A DNA stretch of 64,000 bases from Aquilonibacter sp963703325 (GTDB taxonomy: Bacteria > Vulcanimicrobiota > Vulcanimicrobiia > Vulcanimicrobiales > Vulcanimicrobiaceae), in the NCBI GenBank assembly GCA_963703325.1, contig OY969805.1, forward strand, positions 1,426,001-1,490,000, written 5' to 3'. Position 1 is the stretch's first letter. Each line of letters begins with the position of its first letter. The notes under the pieces were generated by a model, which saw nothing but the letters and a program-made list of their open reading frames with translations, searched no databases and was not told the DNA's origin. Of the stretch, positions 1 through 9,103 are shown one piece after another. A program made the translations under genes and the position numbers.

Positions 1-2
1 CG

Positions 3-1034
3 ATCTCGCCGCCGCTGCGCGATCGCATGGAGATCATTCAGCTCGCAGGCTACACTGAGCTCGAGAAGCTGCAGATCGCCAAGCGCTATCTCGTCAAGAA
101 GCAGCGTACCGCCAACGGCCTCAAAGAGACGCAAGTGCAGATCAGCGACACTGCGGTACGCGCGATCATCAATGACTACACGCGCGAGGCCGGCGTCCGC
201 AATCTCGAGCGCGAGATCGGTACGGTCTTCCGTAAGGTCGCGCGCAAGATCGCGGAGTTCGCTCGCTTCAAAGCGCGCGTGAAGCCCGAGAACCTCGCCG
301 ACTACTTGAGCCGGCCGCGGTTCTTCAATGAAGTGAAGAAGCGCGTCGCTTCGATCGGCGTGGCAACAGGCATGGTGTGGACGCCGGTCGGCGGCGACAT
401 CGTGTTCATCGAGACGTCGGCGATGCCGGGCACGGGCAAACTCGTGCTCACCGGTCAACTGGGTGACGTGATGAAGGAGAGCGCGCAAGCCGCGGTCTCG
501 TTCCTGCGCTCGCGTTCAGCGGAGCTTGGGATGGCCGACGACTACTTCAGTAAGCACGACATCCACGTGCACGTTCCGGCCGGCGCGACGCCGAAGGACG
601 GGCCGTCGGCGGGCGTCACGATGGCGACCGCGATTTCATCGATGCTGACCGGACTGAAGGTCGATCCGAATCTGGCAATGACGGGTGAGATCACGCTGAC
701 GGGGCAAGTGCTGCCGATCGGCGGACTCAAAGAGAAGGTACTCGGCGCAAAGCGCGCGGGCATCAGCAAGATTCTCTTCCCGAAGCGTAACGAGATGGAC
801 CTCGACGACATTCCCAAGGAAGTGCGCGACACGATGACGTTCGTGCCGGTCGAGGAAATCAGTGAAGTGCTGCATCACGCGCTCGGCAAGCGCGTGATTT
901 CGCCGGTGCCGCTCGGTGAGGACGTGCGCGCAAGCAACGTCGTACCGATGCGCCGGCGCAACGGGGTGACGAAGCGTCCGGCGCGCGTGACCGCGACGAC
1001 CGAGCGTCGCCGCCGCACTGCACGCAAACGCTAA
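3..1034 (+). CDS. lon: ATP-dependent Lon protease, C-terminal part (5' end outside window)
   Basis: The reading frame is already open at base 3 and its first residues match the end of the Lon AAA+ module, so the start lies upstream of the window. About 340 residues are visible: the helical AAA+ lid, then the S16 protease domain. The catalytic serine is in the motif PKDGPSAG (codon at 606-608) and the paired lysine is the second K of GGLKEK, 43 residues later, which is the standard Lon Ser-Lys spacing. Lon degrades misfolded and regulatory proteins in the cytoplasm. After the conserved end of the protease domain there is an extra tail of about 40 residues that is very rich in Arg and Lys. The gene converges on a small collar-domain gene 13 bp downstream. 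Confidence 0.97.
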   Translation: MSPPLRDRMEIIQLAGYTELEKLQIAKRYLVKKQRTANGLKETQVQISDTAVRAIINDYTREAGVRNLEREIGTVFRKVARKIAEFARFKARVKPENLADYLSRPRFFNEVKKRVASIGVATGMVWTPVGGDIVFIETSAMPGTGKLVLTGQLGDVMKESAQAAVSFLRSRSAELGMADDYFSKHDIHVHVPAGATPKDGPSAGVTMATAISSMLTGLKVDPNLAMTGEITLTGQVLPIGGLKEKVLGAKRAGISKILFPKRNEMDLDDIPKEVRDTMTFVPVEEISEVLHHALGKRVISPVPLGEDVRASNVVPMRRRNGVTKRPARVTATTERRRRTARKR

Positions 1035-1047
1035 CCCGCGTTACCGT

Positions 1048-1290
1048 TTATTCCCGTTGTGGATAGTCACCCGAATAGGCAATGATGTAGGCTGCTTCGG
1101 GGTGCGGTGTGCGGTCGCGAAGATCCGGCAGCGCAAAGTTCTTCGTTCCGTCGCCGCCGTAGCGCGTGCCCATAATCGAGTAGAGCGTTGGATATAACGC
1201 GATTGGTACGAGTCGACCGTCGCAGAAAAACCATCCTTTAGGGGCGAAATTGCCGCCGAAAAGCAGAATCTCACCGACTAACGCTTGCAT
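1048..1290 (-). CDS. small phage tail collar domain (microcystin-dependent protein-like) protein
   Basis: 80 residues. The sequence MQALVGEILLFGGNFAPKGW followed by FCDGRLVPI, LYSIMGTRYGGDG and FALPDLRDR is the hallmark of the tail collar/Mdp domain. This fold occurs in phage tail fibres and in stand-alone bacterial proteins of unknown function, often secreted. This copy has only one domain and no signal peptide. The ATG at 1288-1290 is the natural start of the domain; longer versions of the frame give low-complexity Arg-rich sequence. There is no phage gene nearby, so it is a stand-alone member. The 185 bp between it and the MFS gene upstream hold no gene I can support. Confidence 0.85.
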   Translation of the reverse strand: MQALVGEILLFGGNFAPKGWFFCDGRLVPIALYPTLYSIMGTRYGGDGTKNFALPDLRDRTPHPEAAYIIAYSGDYPQRE

Positions 1291-1475
1291 GAAAGGTACC
1301 CGTCCCTTCTGGCACGTGGGATCGTTACTTTTACAAAGGGAAGGGCTTGTCTGCCTGCCATACAAAGGCGGCCGCCGTGGAACCGCAATCAATGCACCTG
1401 CTACGGGCAGGGCTTTCGCTGCGATCTCGCGCCCGACGCCTCGACGCTTGTTTCGTTCCATAGCGAAAAACGCGG

Positions 1476-2849
1476 CTACTCGCGCAGCCATGAAAGCGCC
1501 GCGACGCCAAGCGTCACAAACGCGATGAAGCCGAAGTACGTGCTCGCCGGCGCGAACGTCTTGGCGAGCGGACCAGCGTGCATGGCCGCCGCGAAATACA
1601 CGGCGCTGGCGACGGCGACGCCGATCAGTTGACCGGTCGTGCGAGCGGTGGCGAGCGTCCCCGCGGCGATGCCGCGGCGATCGGCCGGCGCCGATCCCAT
1701 GATCGCGCTGTTGTTGGGCTGCGAGAAGACTGCCGTGCCACAGCCGGCGATAACCAACGCGCCGATGAGTTCGAAGGTCGTCGGCGACGGGGGGAGCCGC
1801 GACAGCAGAAAAAGCCCGAAGGTAACGATGAGAGCCCCTGCCGTCGACACGTAGCGTACCGGCACGCGATCCGAGAGCGCGCCAGCCGTGGGGGCCAGCA
1901 CGATGTTGAGTGCGGTGATCGGCGTGAGCAACAACCCCGCGGCAAAGGCGCTCTTGCCAAGCGCAGTCTGCGCGGCGAGCGGCACGATGAAGATCAGTCC
2001 CCCAAGTGCCGTAAAGTAGACGAACGCTGCCAGCACGGAAAAACCGAAGATGCGGATCTTGAAGAGGCTGAGGTCTAGCGTCGGCGTCGGCACGTGCTGC
2101 TCGACGTAAATGAATGCAATCAACGTGATGATCGACAGTGCGATGAGCCCGAGCGTCAGCGGCGAGGTCCAGCCCCAGATGTGCGAGCGCGAGAGCGCGA
2201 GCGAGAGTGAGAAGAGTGTGATCACCGAAAGCGTCGCGCCGATTGGATCGAAGCCGCCGCTGGTTTTCTGCTGCACGGGTTTGAGCACGAAGGTCGCGCC
2301 GATCATAGCGAGGATCGAAATCGGCACGTTGATCAAGAAGATCCAGCGCCAATCGCCGTAGGTCACGATCGTCCCGCCGACGATCGGTCCGAGCGATAGA
2401 CCGACGGCGACCGCCGCACCGTTGAAACCGATTGCGCGCCCGCGCTGCGTTGACGGAAAGGTATCGACGATCAAGGCCTGATTCGACGATAAAAGCATCG
2501 CGGCGCCGAGCGCCTGGACCGCGCGGACCGCAACCAGGAAGCCGAGCGACGGTGCGAGCGCGCACGCAAGCGAAGCCGAGCCGAAGATCGCAAAGCCGGC
2601 GAGATAAATCCGCTTCTGACCGACGATGTCACCGAGCCGTCCCCAGAGCACGAGCGTCGAGGCAGTGACCAGCATGAATGACAGTATCACCCACTCGGCA
2701 TTGTCGACGGTGGTGTGGTAGACGCGCGCGATGGTCGGCATCGCGACGTTGGCGATCGATTGATCGAGCGTGCCCATCATAGAGCCGAGCATGATGACGG
2801 CGAGCGCGTACCATCGGTACTGCTCGTGGGCTCGAATGGTCGCTCTCAC
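1476..2849 (-). CDS. MFS transporter, DHA2 (EmrB/QacA) drug:H+ antiporter family
   Basis: 457 residues, almost entirely hydrophobic, with about 14 predicted membrane segments. Early motif GSMMGTLDQSIANVAMPTI and motif WGRLGDIVGQKR after the second helix are typical of the DHA2 branch, as is LSLGPIVGG in the fifth helix region. It probably exports a toxic or signalling compound; the substrate cannot be told. The start is a GTG at 2847-2849 that overlaps the selD stop codon (GTGA), so the two genes are translationally coupled. Longer in-frame extensions lie inside selD and are not plausible. Confidence 0.9.
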   Translation of the reverse strand: MRATIRAHEQYRWYALAVIMLGSMMGTLDQSIANVAMPTIARVYHTTVDNAEWVILSFMLVTASTLVLWGRLGDIVGQKRIYLAGFAIFGSASLACALAPSLGFLVAVRAVQALGAAMLLSSNQALIVDTFPSTQRGRAIGFNGAAVAVGLSLGPIVGGTIVTYGDWRWIFLINVPISILAMIGATFVLKPVQQKTSGGFDPIGATLSVITLFSLSLALSRSHIWGWTSPLTLGLIALSIITLIAFIYVEQHVPTPTLDLSLFKIRIFGFSVLAAFVYFTALGGLIFIVPLAAQTALGKSAFAAGLLLTPITALNIVLAPTAGALSDRVPVRYVSTAGALIVTFGLFLLSRLPPSPTTFELIGALVIAGCGTAVFSQPNNSAIMGSAPADRRGIAAGTLATARTTGQLIGVAVASAVYFAAAMHAGPLAKTFAPASTYFGFIAFVTLGVAALSWLRE

Positions 2850-3883
2850 GCGACCGTGATGCCTTCGCCCTGCGCGACCTCGCCGATCACGGCATCGAGA
2901 ACGCCGGCCGCGCGCAGCGAGCGGCGCAATGATTCCAGCCGTTCGCGCGCGACGCTGATCAAAAGTCCACCCGACGTTTGCGCATCGGAAAGTGCGACAC
3001 GATGTGCCTCGTCGACCGATGGAGCGAACGTCGTAAACGTCGCGTGGGTGCGCACGTTGTTTTTCGTCCCGCTCGGTACCACGTCGGCGCGAATCAAGTC
3101 GAGCACGCGGTCCATGATCGGCACGGCGTCGGCATTGATGATCAGCCGCACGCCCGACGCGCGCGCCAGCTCGCCGCCGTGTCCCAGAATACCGAAGCCG
3201 GTGATGTCGGTTGCGGCGTGCGCCTGCGCTTCGAGCATCGCGGTCGCCGCGCCGGCGTTGAGCGTCGTCATCCACTCGATGGCCGGACGCAGCGCGTCGT
3301 AGGAAATCACGTCGCGCTTTGCCGCCGTCGTAAGGATCCCGGTGCCGATGGGTTTGGTGAGCACGAGCGCATCGCCGGGCTTGGCATTCGCATTGGTGAC
3401 GATGCGCCGCGGATCGATCGTCCCGCTCACCGCCATGCCGTATTTCGGCTCGTCATCTTTAATCGTATGGCCGCCCACGATTGCGACGCCCGCCGCGCGC
3501 GCTACGTCGGCGCCGCCTTCGAGAATGCGTGAAAGCACCGCCAGATCGAGATTTTCGGGAAACGCCACGATGTTCAGCGCGGTGATCGGTGTACCGCCCA
3601 TTGCATAGACGTCGGAGATTGCGTTGGTCGCTGCGACGCGGCCGAAATCGTACGGGTCGTCCACAATCGGCGTGAAGAAATCGACCGTCTGTACCAGCGC
3701 CAGATCATCGCGCAACGCGTAGACGCCGGCGTCATCGGCGGTGCCGAAGCCGACCAGCACGCGATCGTTTGCGGTCGACGGCAAGCCGCGCAGCACCGAT
3801 GCCAATTCCGCCGAGCCGAGCTTGCTGGCGCAGCCGCCGCACGATGCGAGGGCGGTGAGCCGCACCGGAACTTGGACATCCAT
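2846..3883 (-). CDS. selD: selenide, water dikinase (selenophosphate synthetase), Cys form
   Basis: 345 residues. SelD makes monoselenophosphate from selenide and ATP, the selenium donor for selenocysteine or 2-selenouridine tRNA. The N-terminal catalytic loop reads SCGGCASK, giving the conserved Cys and Lys (about C18 and K21); the residue is Cys, not selenocysteine. Motifs GFGTADDAGVY, VVGGHTIKDDEPKYG and ATDITGFGILGHG follow in the usual order. GGAG lies about 8 nt before the ATG. The gene is divergent from the aminotransferase at 3900 with only 16 bp between start codons, and is coupled to the MFS gene downstream. No selA, selB, selU or tRNA-Sec is visible in the window. Confidence 0.96.
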   Translation of the reverse strand: MDVQVPVRLTALASCGGCASKLGSAELASVLRGLPSTANDRVLVGFGTADDAGVYALRDDLALVQTVDFFTPIVDDPYDFGRVAATNAISDVYAMGGTPITALNIVAFPENLDLAVLSRILEGGADVARAAGVAIVGGHTIKDDEPKYGMAVSGTIDPRRIVTNANAKPGDALVLTKPIGTGILTTAAKRDVISYDALRPAIEWMTTLNAGAATAMLEAQAHAATDITGFGILGHGGELARASGVRLIINADAVPIMDRVLDLIRADVVPSGTKNNVRTHATFTTFAPSVDEAHRVALSDAQTSGGLLISVARERLESLRRSLRAAGVLDAVIGEVAQGEGITVA

Positions 3884-3899
3884 AACGAACTCCCCGAAG

Positions 3900-5066
3900 A
3901 TGAGAAAGACGCTCTTGCTGCTTCCTGGGCCGGTTCCTGTTGCGCAGCCCGTACTCGAAGCGATGGCGTGGCCGATGATCAATCATCGCGGTCCCGAATT
4001 TGCGGAGCTGCTCGCGCGGCTCGAACGTGGAATGAAACCGGTTTTCGGCACCAGCAGCGACGTGCTCTTCCTCGGATCGTCCGGCACGGGCGGACTGGAG
4101 GCTGCGGTTGCGAGCTGCTTTTCCCCCGGGGATCGCGTGCTGTCGTGTCCGGTCGGCGTGTTTGGCAAGCGCCTGGCAGAGATTGCGCGCACGCAAGGCT
4201 GCACGGTTGAGGTGCTGGAGACGCCGCTCGGCGCGGCGCTCGATCCGGGAGCACTGCGCGCACGCCTCGCGCAGAGTGACGGCGCGGGTTTTCGCGGCAT
4301 CTTGCTCACGCACAACGAGACGTCCACCGGCGTGCAAAACGACATGGCGGCGATTGCCGCGGTCACGCGCGGCCACGGTGCGCTGACGATCGTCGACTCG
4401 GTCAGCGGCCTCGGCGCGTCGCCGTTCGAAATGGATGCATGGGGCTACGACGTCGTGATCAGCGCGTCGCAGAAGGCCTTTGCCGCGCCGCCCGGCGTGG
4501 CGATGGTTGCCGTGAGCCAGCGCGCGTGGAAGGCCATTGAGTCATCGCGCGGCACGCGCTACTATTTCGATCTGAAAAAGGCGCGCGAATTCGCGAGCAA
4601 AGGCCAGACGCCGTGGACACCGCCGATCTCACAATTCTATGCGCTCGCCGTTGCGCTGGAACGCTATCATGCGGACGGTCTCGAGGTAAACTTCGAGCGT
4701 CACGCAACCTATGCGCGCGCGGTGCGCGCGGCATTTGAGACGCTCGGCTGTGCAATCTTCTCACGCCCCGATGCGCACTCGGTCACGGTGGTCGCGTCGT
4801 ATCCGCCCGAGGCCGTCGACGCGGCGCAGCTACTCAAAACGCTGGGCGAGCGCTACGGCGTCGTGATCTCCGGCGGCCAGGGCGAACTCACCGGCAAGAT
4901 CGTGCGCTTCGGCACGATGGGTGACGTGGCCGAGAATGACTTGCTCGGCGCAATTGCGGCGCTCGAACTCGCGCTCGCCGACTGCGGCGCAAGCATCGAA
5001 CCCGGCAGCGGTGTCGCGGCCGCCGCGGCCGTACTGACGGAAGCGCGAACCGCCGCTGTCTCATAG
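3900..5066 (+). CDS. class V PLP aminotransferase (serine/alanine-glyoxylate aminotransferase family)
   Basis: 388 residues. N-terminal MRKTLLLLPGPVPV and MINHRGPEF are diagnostic of the alanine/serine-glyoxylate aminotransferase family. VDSVSGLGASP carries the aspartate that contacts the PLP ring (about D166), and SASQKAFAAPPG carries the Schiff-base lysine (about K192). Such enzymes interconvert glyoxylate, pyruvate, serine, alanine or phosphonopyruvate-derived amines; the exact substrate is unresolved. There is no clear ribosome-binding site before the ATG, and the start is 16 bp from the selD start on the other strand. Confidence 0.9.
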   Translation: MRKTLLLLPGPVPVAQPVLEAMAWPMINHRGPEFAELLARLERGMKPVFGTSSDVLFLGSSGTGGLEAAVASCFSPGDRVLSCPVGVFGKRLAEIARTQGCTVEVLETPLGAALDPGALRARLAQSDGAGFRGILLTHNETSTGVQNDMAAIAAVTRGHGALTIVDSVSGLGASPFEMDAWGYDVVISASQKAFAAPPGVAMVAVSQRAWKAIESSRGTRYYFDLKKAREFASKGQTPWTPPISQFYALAVALERYHADGLEVNFERHATYARAVRAAFETLGCAIFSRPDAHSVTVVASYPPEAVDAAQLLKTLGERYGVVISGGQGELTGKIVRFGTMGDVAENDLLGAIAALELALADCGASIEPGSGVAAAAAVLTEARTAAVS

Positions 5067-5112
5067 CGCCACCTTGTTGGTTTCGGAAGGCTGTTAGCTC
5101 TTAGCGACCGTG

Positions 5113-5655
5113 TTAGAGGTGATGGCGGTGGAAGTACGGCCAGAGCGCAGGCCGCGCGAACCAGGGAATCACTGATTCGATCACGCCGTCAATCTGGGCA
5201 TCGGGTTGCACGAAAAACGGCGCGAGGCGTGATTCGTGCAGCCCGTCGCGAATGTCGGGCGAGAGCGGGAAATACAGCGCGATGAAGAGCGCGAGCCAAA
5301 TCAGCACCGCGCCCTTGGCGAGCCCGATCGCAGCGCCGCCCAAAGAGTTGCCGATGTTGATCAGCGGCAGTTTGGCGAAGCGGTTGAGCACCCACGCGAT
5401 GGCGAGCACGATAATGTAGGTAACAAACCCGCACGCAAACATGCCGACCACGTGCGCCGAACCCGGACCGAGCTTGAGCGTACTCTCGAGCCACGGATCA
5501 AACGATCCGTTGTAGTACCACGGTGTGATCAGCGCCGCGACCACGGCGACCGCTCCGCCGAGTTCGGAGACAAAGCCGCGCGAGAAGCCCTTATAGGCCG
5601 AGATCAGCACGATGATCGCGATGAGAATGTCGGGCCAGGGAATGCCGGCGATCAT
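5113..5655 (-). CDS. cvpA: CvpA family membrane protein
   Basis: 180 residues with four hydrophobic helices. The motif AYKGFSRGFVSELG near the N-terminus followed by a second pair of helices (IGNSLGGAAIGLAKG) is characteristic of CvpA. The family is linked to colicin V production and envelope maintenance; its biochemical role is not settled. The ATG overlaps the pheT stop (ATGA), so it is the last gene of the trmH-yqzL-pheS-pheT operon. It converges on the aminotransferase gene with 46 bp between stops. Confidence 0.9.
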   Translation of the reverse strand: MIAGIPWPDILIAIIVLISAYKGFSRGFVSELGGAVAVVAALITPWYYNGSFDPWLESTLKLGPGSAHVVGMFACGFVTYIIVLAIAWVLNRFAKLPLINIGNSLGGAAIGLAKGAVLIWLALFIALYFPLSPDIRDGLHESRLAPFFVQPDAQIDGVIESVIPWFARPALWPYFHRHHL

Positions 5656-8009
5656 TGGCGGATCGTGCCTCCGAGTTCGTCGCGGACGGCGGTGATGGCC
5701 GCAGTGATGGCCGCATCGGCTTCTTCGTCGGTGATCGTCGTATCATAACGCCGCATGATCGCGCGCACCGCGAGGCTCTTGCGGCCTTCACCGACTTGCG
5801 GGCCGCGGTACTCGTCGAACACCGAAACGTCCGTGCACAGCTCGCCGATGGCGTCACGTACAACGCGGCGGAGCCGGTCGGCGTCGACGTCGAGATCGAC
5901 GACCACCGCCAGATCGCGGTAGGTCGAGGGGAACCGCGTCGGCGGCTGATAGAGCGGCCGCTGATATTCCGGAATCTTGTCCAGATAGATGATGCAGATG
6001 TACAGAGCGAGCCAATCGTCAAAGGCTTTGGTTAAGCGCGGATCGATTTTGCCGAACGCGGCGACCTCGCGGCCTTGCCACATCGCAACCGCACTCTTGC
6101 CCGGGTGATAGCCGCCGCGCACGTCGCGCGCCGTTTCGACGTCGATGCCGGCAATCGCGCGCAACAGCGCTTCCACATCGCCTTTGAGGCGCAAAAAGTG
6201 CGTGTCGCGCCAGGGCGGCTCGTCGATCGGGTCCGCCGCGAAGCCAAAGGCGAGCGCCGCTTCTTCTTTGGGGACGCCCTCGTCGCTCGAGAAGACGTGG
6301 CCGAGTTCAAACACGCGGTACGGACGATCCACCTTGGCAAGATATTCGAAGATGCCGGGGCCGAGCGCCCAGCGCAACACGCGCTGCTCCTCGGTGAGCG
6401 GGTTGAGGACGGGGACGATCTTGTGGCTCGGTTGCAGACCCGAGCGCTCGACCTTCGTGAGTATGCTGGTGCCTTGCAATGCGTAGGACACGATCTCGTG
6501 ATAGCCAAGCCCAGCCAGCGCCGTGGCGATGCGATCTTCGAGATCGTACTGCGCGCTCGAGATCGCGTGTGCGGGCACTGCGGGCTCAACCGCGGGAATA
6601 GCGTCGTAGCCTTCAACGCGCGCGACTTCTTCAACCAAGTCGGCGCTGATCGTCAGATCGCGGCGCCACGGCGGCGGGACGACGGTCATTGCCTCACCGT
6701 CGATCCTGACCTCGCATCCCAGGAGCTGCAGATGTCGCGCGATACGCGCCACCGGGAGATCGAGGCCGAGCAAGCGCGTCACGTCGCGTCGCGTAAGCGC
6801 GATCGGCGCGGAAGGCAACGGTGTTTCGCCAAACGCCTGAGGCGCATACGCATGCGCACCGAACGCGATCATGAGTTGCGCCGCGCGTGCCGCGCCCACG
6901 TCGGTCAAGACCGATGCCAGTGTCTTCTCGTGACGCGACGAGGCTTCGCTGCGCAGCCCGAGCAGCGCCGACATGCGGCGCACACGCGCCCCGGTAAAGT
7001 TCGCGGCTTCCAGAATGATCGCGCGCGTCGATTCGCGCACCTCGCTATCGGCGCCACCCATCAGGCCGGCCAGTCCCAGCGAGCGTTTCGAGTCGGCAAC
7101 GACCAGCGCTTGCGGGTTGAGCGTGCGCTCCTCACCATCGAGCGTCGTCAGCCGTTCGCCCTCGCGCGCGTCACGCACGATGAAATGCCGCTCGCTTACT
7201 TGCGCCTCATCGTAGAAATGCAGCGGCTGTGCGGTTTCGAACATCACGTAGTTTGACGCGTCGACCAGATTGTTGATCGGACGCTGACCGGCAAGCGCGA
7301 GGCGAATGCGCATCCACGCGGGGGCCGGCGCGACGGTGATCTGGTCGAAACGCTGCGCCACAAAACGCGCGCAGTCGGACGATTCGATCGTCACACGCGG
7401 CGGCGTCGGATCGGGCGCCGTCCCCGGATTTTCGAACGACGGCAAGCGCAGCGGCACACCGTAGGATGCGGCGAGTTCGCGGGCGAGCCCGATGATCGAC
7501 ATCGCATCGACGCGGTTGCTGGTTACCTCGACGTCGAGCACGTCGTGGTTCAGGCCAAACAGCTCGACGACGTCGGCGCCGAGCTTCGTTCCGGCCTCGA
7601 GCTGCATGATGCCGTCTTCGAACCACTCCGCCGGCAGCCCCAACTCATCCGCCGAGATCATCATGCCTTGCGAGTCGATTCCTCGCATCTTGCGCGGTTC
7701 AATGGTGAGCTGCGGCAGCTTCGCGCCGATGACCGCGACCGCAATCGTCTGTCCGGCGGCGACGTTGGTCGCCGCGGTTGCGATCGTCAAGCGTTCGGGC
7801 CGGCCCACGTCGATCGAGCCGACTTGCAAACGGTCGGCGTTTGGATGCTTTTCAAGGGTTACGATCTTGCCGACGACGACGCCGCTGATGCGCGGGCGCC
7901 GCGTGATCTCCGCAACCGGAAAACCAAGCATCGCCAGGCGATCGGCGATCGCTTCCGCGTCCTCGGGAAGATCGACGTACTCACGCAACCACGAGATAGG
8001 AACGCGCAT
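5652..8009 (-). CDS. pheT: phenylalanyl-tRNA synthetase beta subunit
   Basis: 785 residues, normal length for PheT. In order: an N-terminal segment (MRVPISWLREYVDLP), the EMAP/OB tRNA-binding domain (about 40-155, with KHPNADRL), the B3/B4 editing region, the B5 domain, a catalytic-like core, and a C-terminal FDX-ACB anticodon-binding domain (about 690-785, with PTRFPSTYRDLAVVVD). With PheS it forms the alpha2-beta2 enzyme that charges tRNA-Phe. It lies 47 bp downstream of pheS. AAGGA is about 14 nt before the ATG, rather far for a strong ribosome-binding site, so coupling to pheS is possible. Confidence 0.98.
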   Translation of the reverse strand: MRVPISWLREYVDLPEDAEAIADRLAMLGFPVAEITRRPRISGVVVGKIVTLEKHPNADRLQVGSIDVGRPERLTIATAATNVAAGQTIAVAVIGAKLPQLTIEPRKMRGIDSQGMMISADELGLPAEWFEDGIMQLEAGTKLGADVVELFGLNHDVLDVEVTSNRVDAMSIIGLARELAASYGVPLRLPSFENPGTAPDPTPPRVTIESSDCARFVAQRFDQITVAPAPAWMRIRLALAGQRPINNLVDASNYVMFETAQPLHFYDEAQVSERHFIVRDAREGERLTTLDGEERTLNPQALVVADSKRSLGLAGLMGGADSEVRESTRAIILEAANFTGARVRRMSALLGLRSEASSRHEKTLASVLTDVGAARAAQLMIAFGAHAYAPQAFGETPLPSAPIALTRRDVTRLLGLDLPVARIARHLQLLGCEVRIDGEAMTVVPPPWRRDLTISADLVEEVARVEGYDAIPAVEPAVPAHAISSAQYDLEDRIATALAGLGYHEIVSYALQGTSILTKVERSGLQPSHKIVPVLNPLTEEQRVLRWALGPGIFEYLAKVDRPYRVFELGHVFSSDEGVPKEEAALAFGFAADPIDEPPWRDTHFLRLKGDVEALLRAIAGIDVETARDVRGGYHPGKSAVAMWQGREVAAFGKIDPRLTKAFDDWLALYICIIYLDKIPEYQRPLYQPPTRFPSTYRDLAVVVDLDVDADRLRRVVRDAIGELCTDVSVFDEYRGPQVGEGRKSLAVRAIMRRYDTTITDEEADAAITAAITAVRDELGGTIRQ

Positions 8010-8056
8010 GAATGAGAACTTTTCCTTATAATCCTAAGCTTGTCGAAGGACGACTG

Positions 8057-9103
8057 TTAGGCGAGTTGCGCGAGGAAGTCGGGATCGCTCTCTACGAACC
8101 GGCGAATGTCGTCGATCTCGTAGCGCGCGAGTCCGATCCTTTCGATACCGAAACCGAACGCCCAACCGGTGTACACGTCGGGATCGTATCCGACCTCGCG
8201 CAAGACGCTCGGATGCACCATGCCCGATCCGCCTAGCTCGATCCAGCCCGACCCGCCGCACATGCTGCACGTGTCGGCAAGCCCTTTGCATTTCGGACAG
8301 GTCGTGTCGAATTCCGCGCTCGGTTCGGTAAATGGAAAGAAGGACGGACGAAACCGTACCCGTTGATCCTCGCCGAAGAGTTCGCGGCACATGCCCGTTA
8401 GCATCCCTTTGAGATGTCCAAAATGAATGCCCTCGGCAACCAACAATCCTTCGATCTGATTGAATTGGAAGAGATGCCGCGCATCGACCGCGTCGCGGCG
8501 ATAGCAGCGCCCGGGCGCAACGATGGCGATCGGCGGCTTATGCTCCTGCATCGTGCGGATTTGCATCGGCGACGTGTGCGGACGGAGCAACATCGAGTCC
8601 GTGATGAAGAACGAATCGAACCCTTCGCGTGCGGGATGCGTCGGCGGAATGTTCAGCGCGTCGAAATTGTAGTATTCCGGTTCAATCTCGGGCCCGACGA
8701 CGACGGCAAAACCGCGACGTTGAAAATACGACGCTGCATCGCGCAGCACGGCTCGAATCGGATGAATGCTGCCGGTTTCGGGCGCGATCGCCGGAAACGT
8801 CACGTCGATTGTTTGCGCCAGTTCGTCTGCGAACGCCACGTTCTCGATACGCGACTGCGCGATGCGCAGATCGTTCTCCATACGCTCGACGGCTTCGTTG
8901 ATGACTTTCCCGGCGTCGGGACGTTCGGCCGGCGGAAGTTGACCGATGCCGCGGCGCAGCATCGTCACTTCGCCGCTGCGGCCGAGAAACGCAACGCGAA
9001 CGTTCTCGAGTTCGCGCTCGTCGGCTACGCGCGCAACCGCCGCTTCGAAGCGGCGGTGGAGGTCGTTAAGTTGGCTGGATAAATTCGAAGCGCCCGGATC
9101 CAT
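8057..9103 (-). CDS. pheS: phenylalanyl-tRNA synthetase alpha subunit
   Basis: 348 residues. N-terminal coiled-coil arm (about 1-90), then the class II catalytic core with motif 2 (RTMQEHKPPIAIVAPGRCYR), the FPFTEPSAEFD motif and a C-terminal FGFGIERIGLARYEI motif 3. An inserted CPKC...CSMC element suggests a small zinc site, seen in part of the family. Only one ATG fits the N-terminus. It lies in the loop of a perfect 12-bp inverted repeat (9086-9116), with no Shine-Dalgarno sequence outside the stem. Third gene of the operon after trmH and yqzL. Confidence 0.98.
   Translation of the reverse strand: MDPGASNLSSQLNDLHRRFEAAVARVADERELENVRVAFLGRSGEVTMLRRGIGQLPPAERPDAGKVINEAVERMENDLRIAQSRIENVAFADELAQTIDVTFPAIAPETGSIHPIRAVLRDAASYFQRRGFAVVVGPEIEPEYYNFDALNIPPTHPAREGFDSFFITDSMLLRPHTSPMQIRTMQEHKPPIAIVAPGRCYRRDAVDARHLFQFNQIEGLLVAEGIHFGHLKGMLTGMCRELFGEDQRVRFRPSFFPFTEPSAEFDTTCPKCKGLADTCSMCGGSGWIELGGSGMVHPSVLREVGYDPDVYTGWAFGFGIERIGLARYEIDDIRRFVESDPDFLAQLA

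Noticed and set aside
8033..8049. CCTAAGCTTGTCGAAGG in the pheS-pheT gap, similar to the widely dispersed GAGCTTGTCGAAGG-type repeat
   Set aside because: Only one degenerate copy in the window, so it cannot be called a repeat family here.
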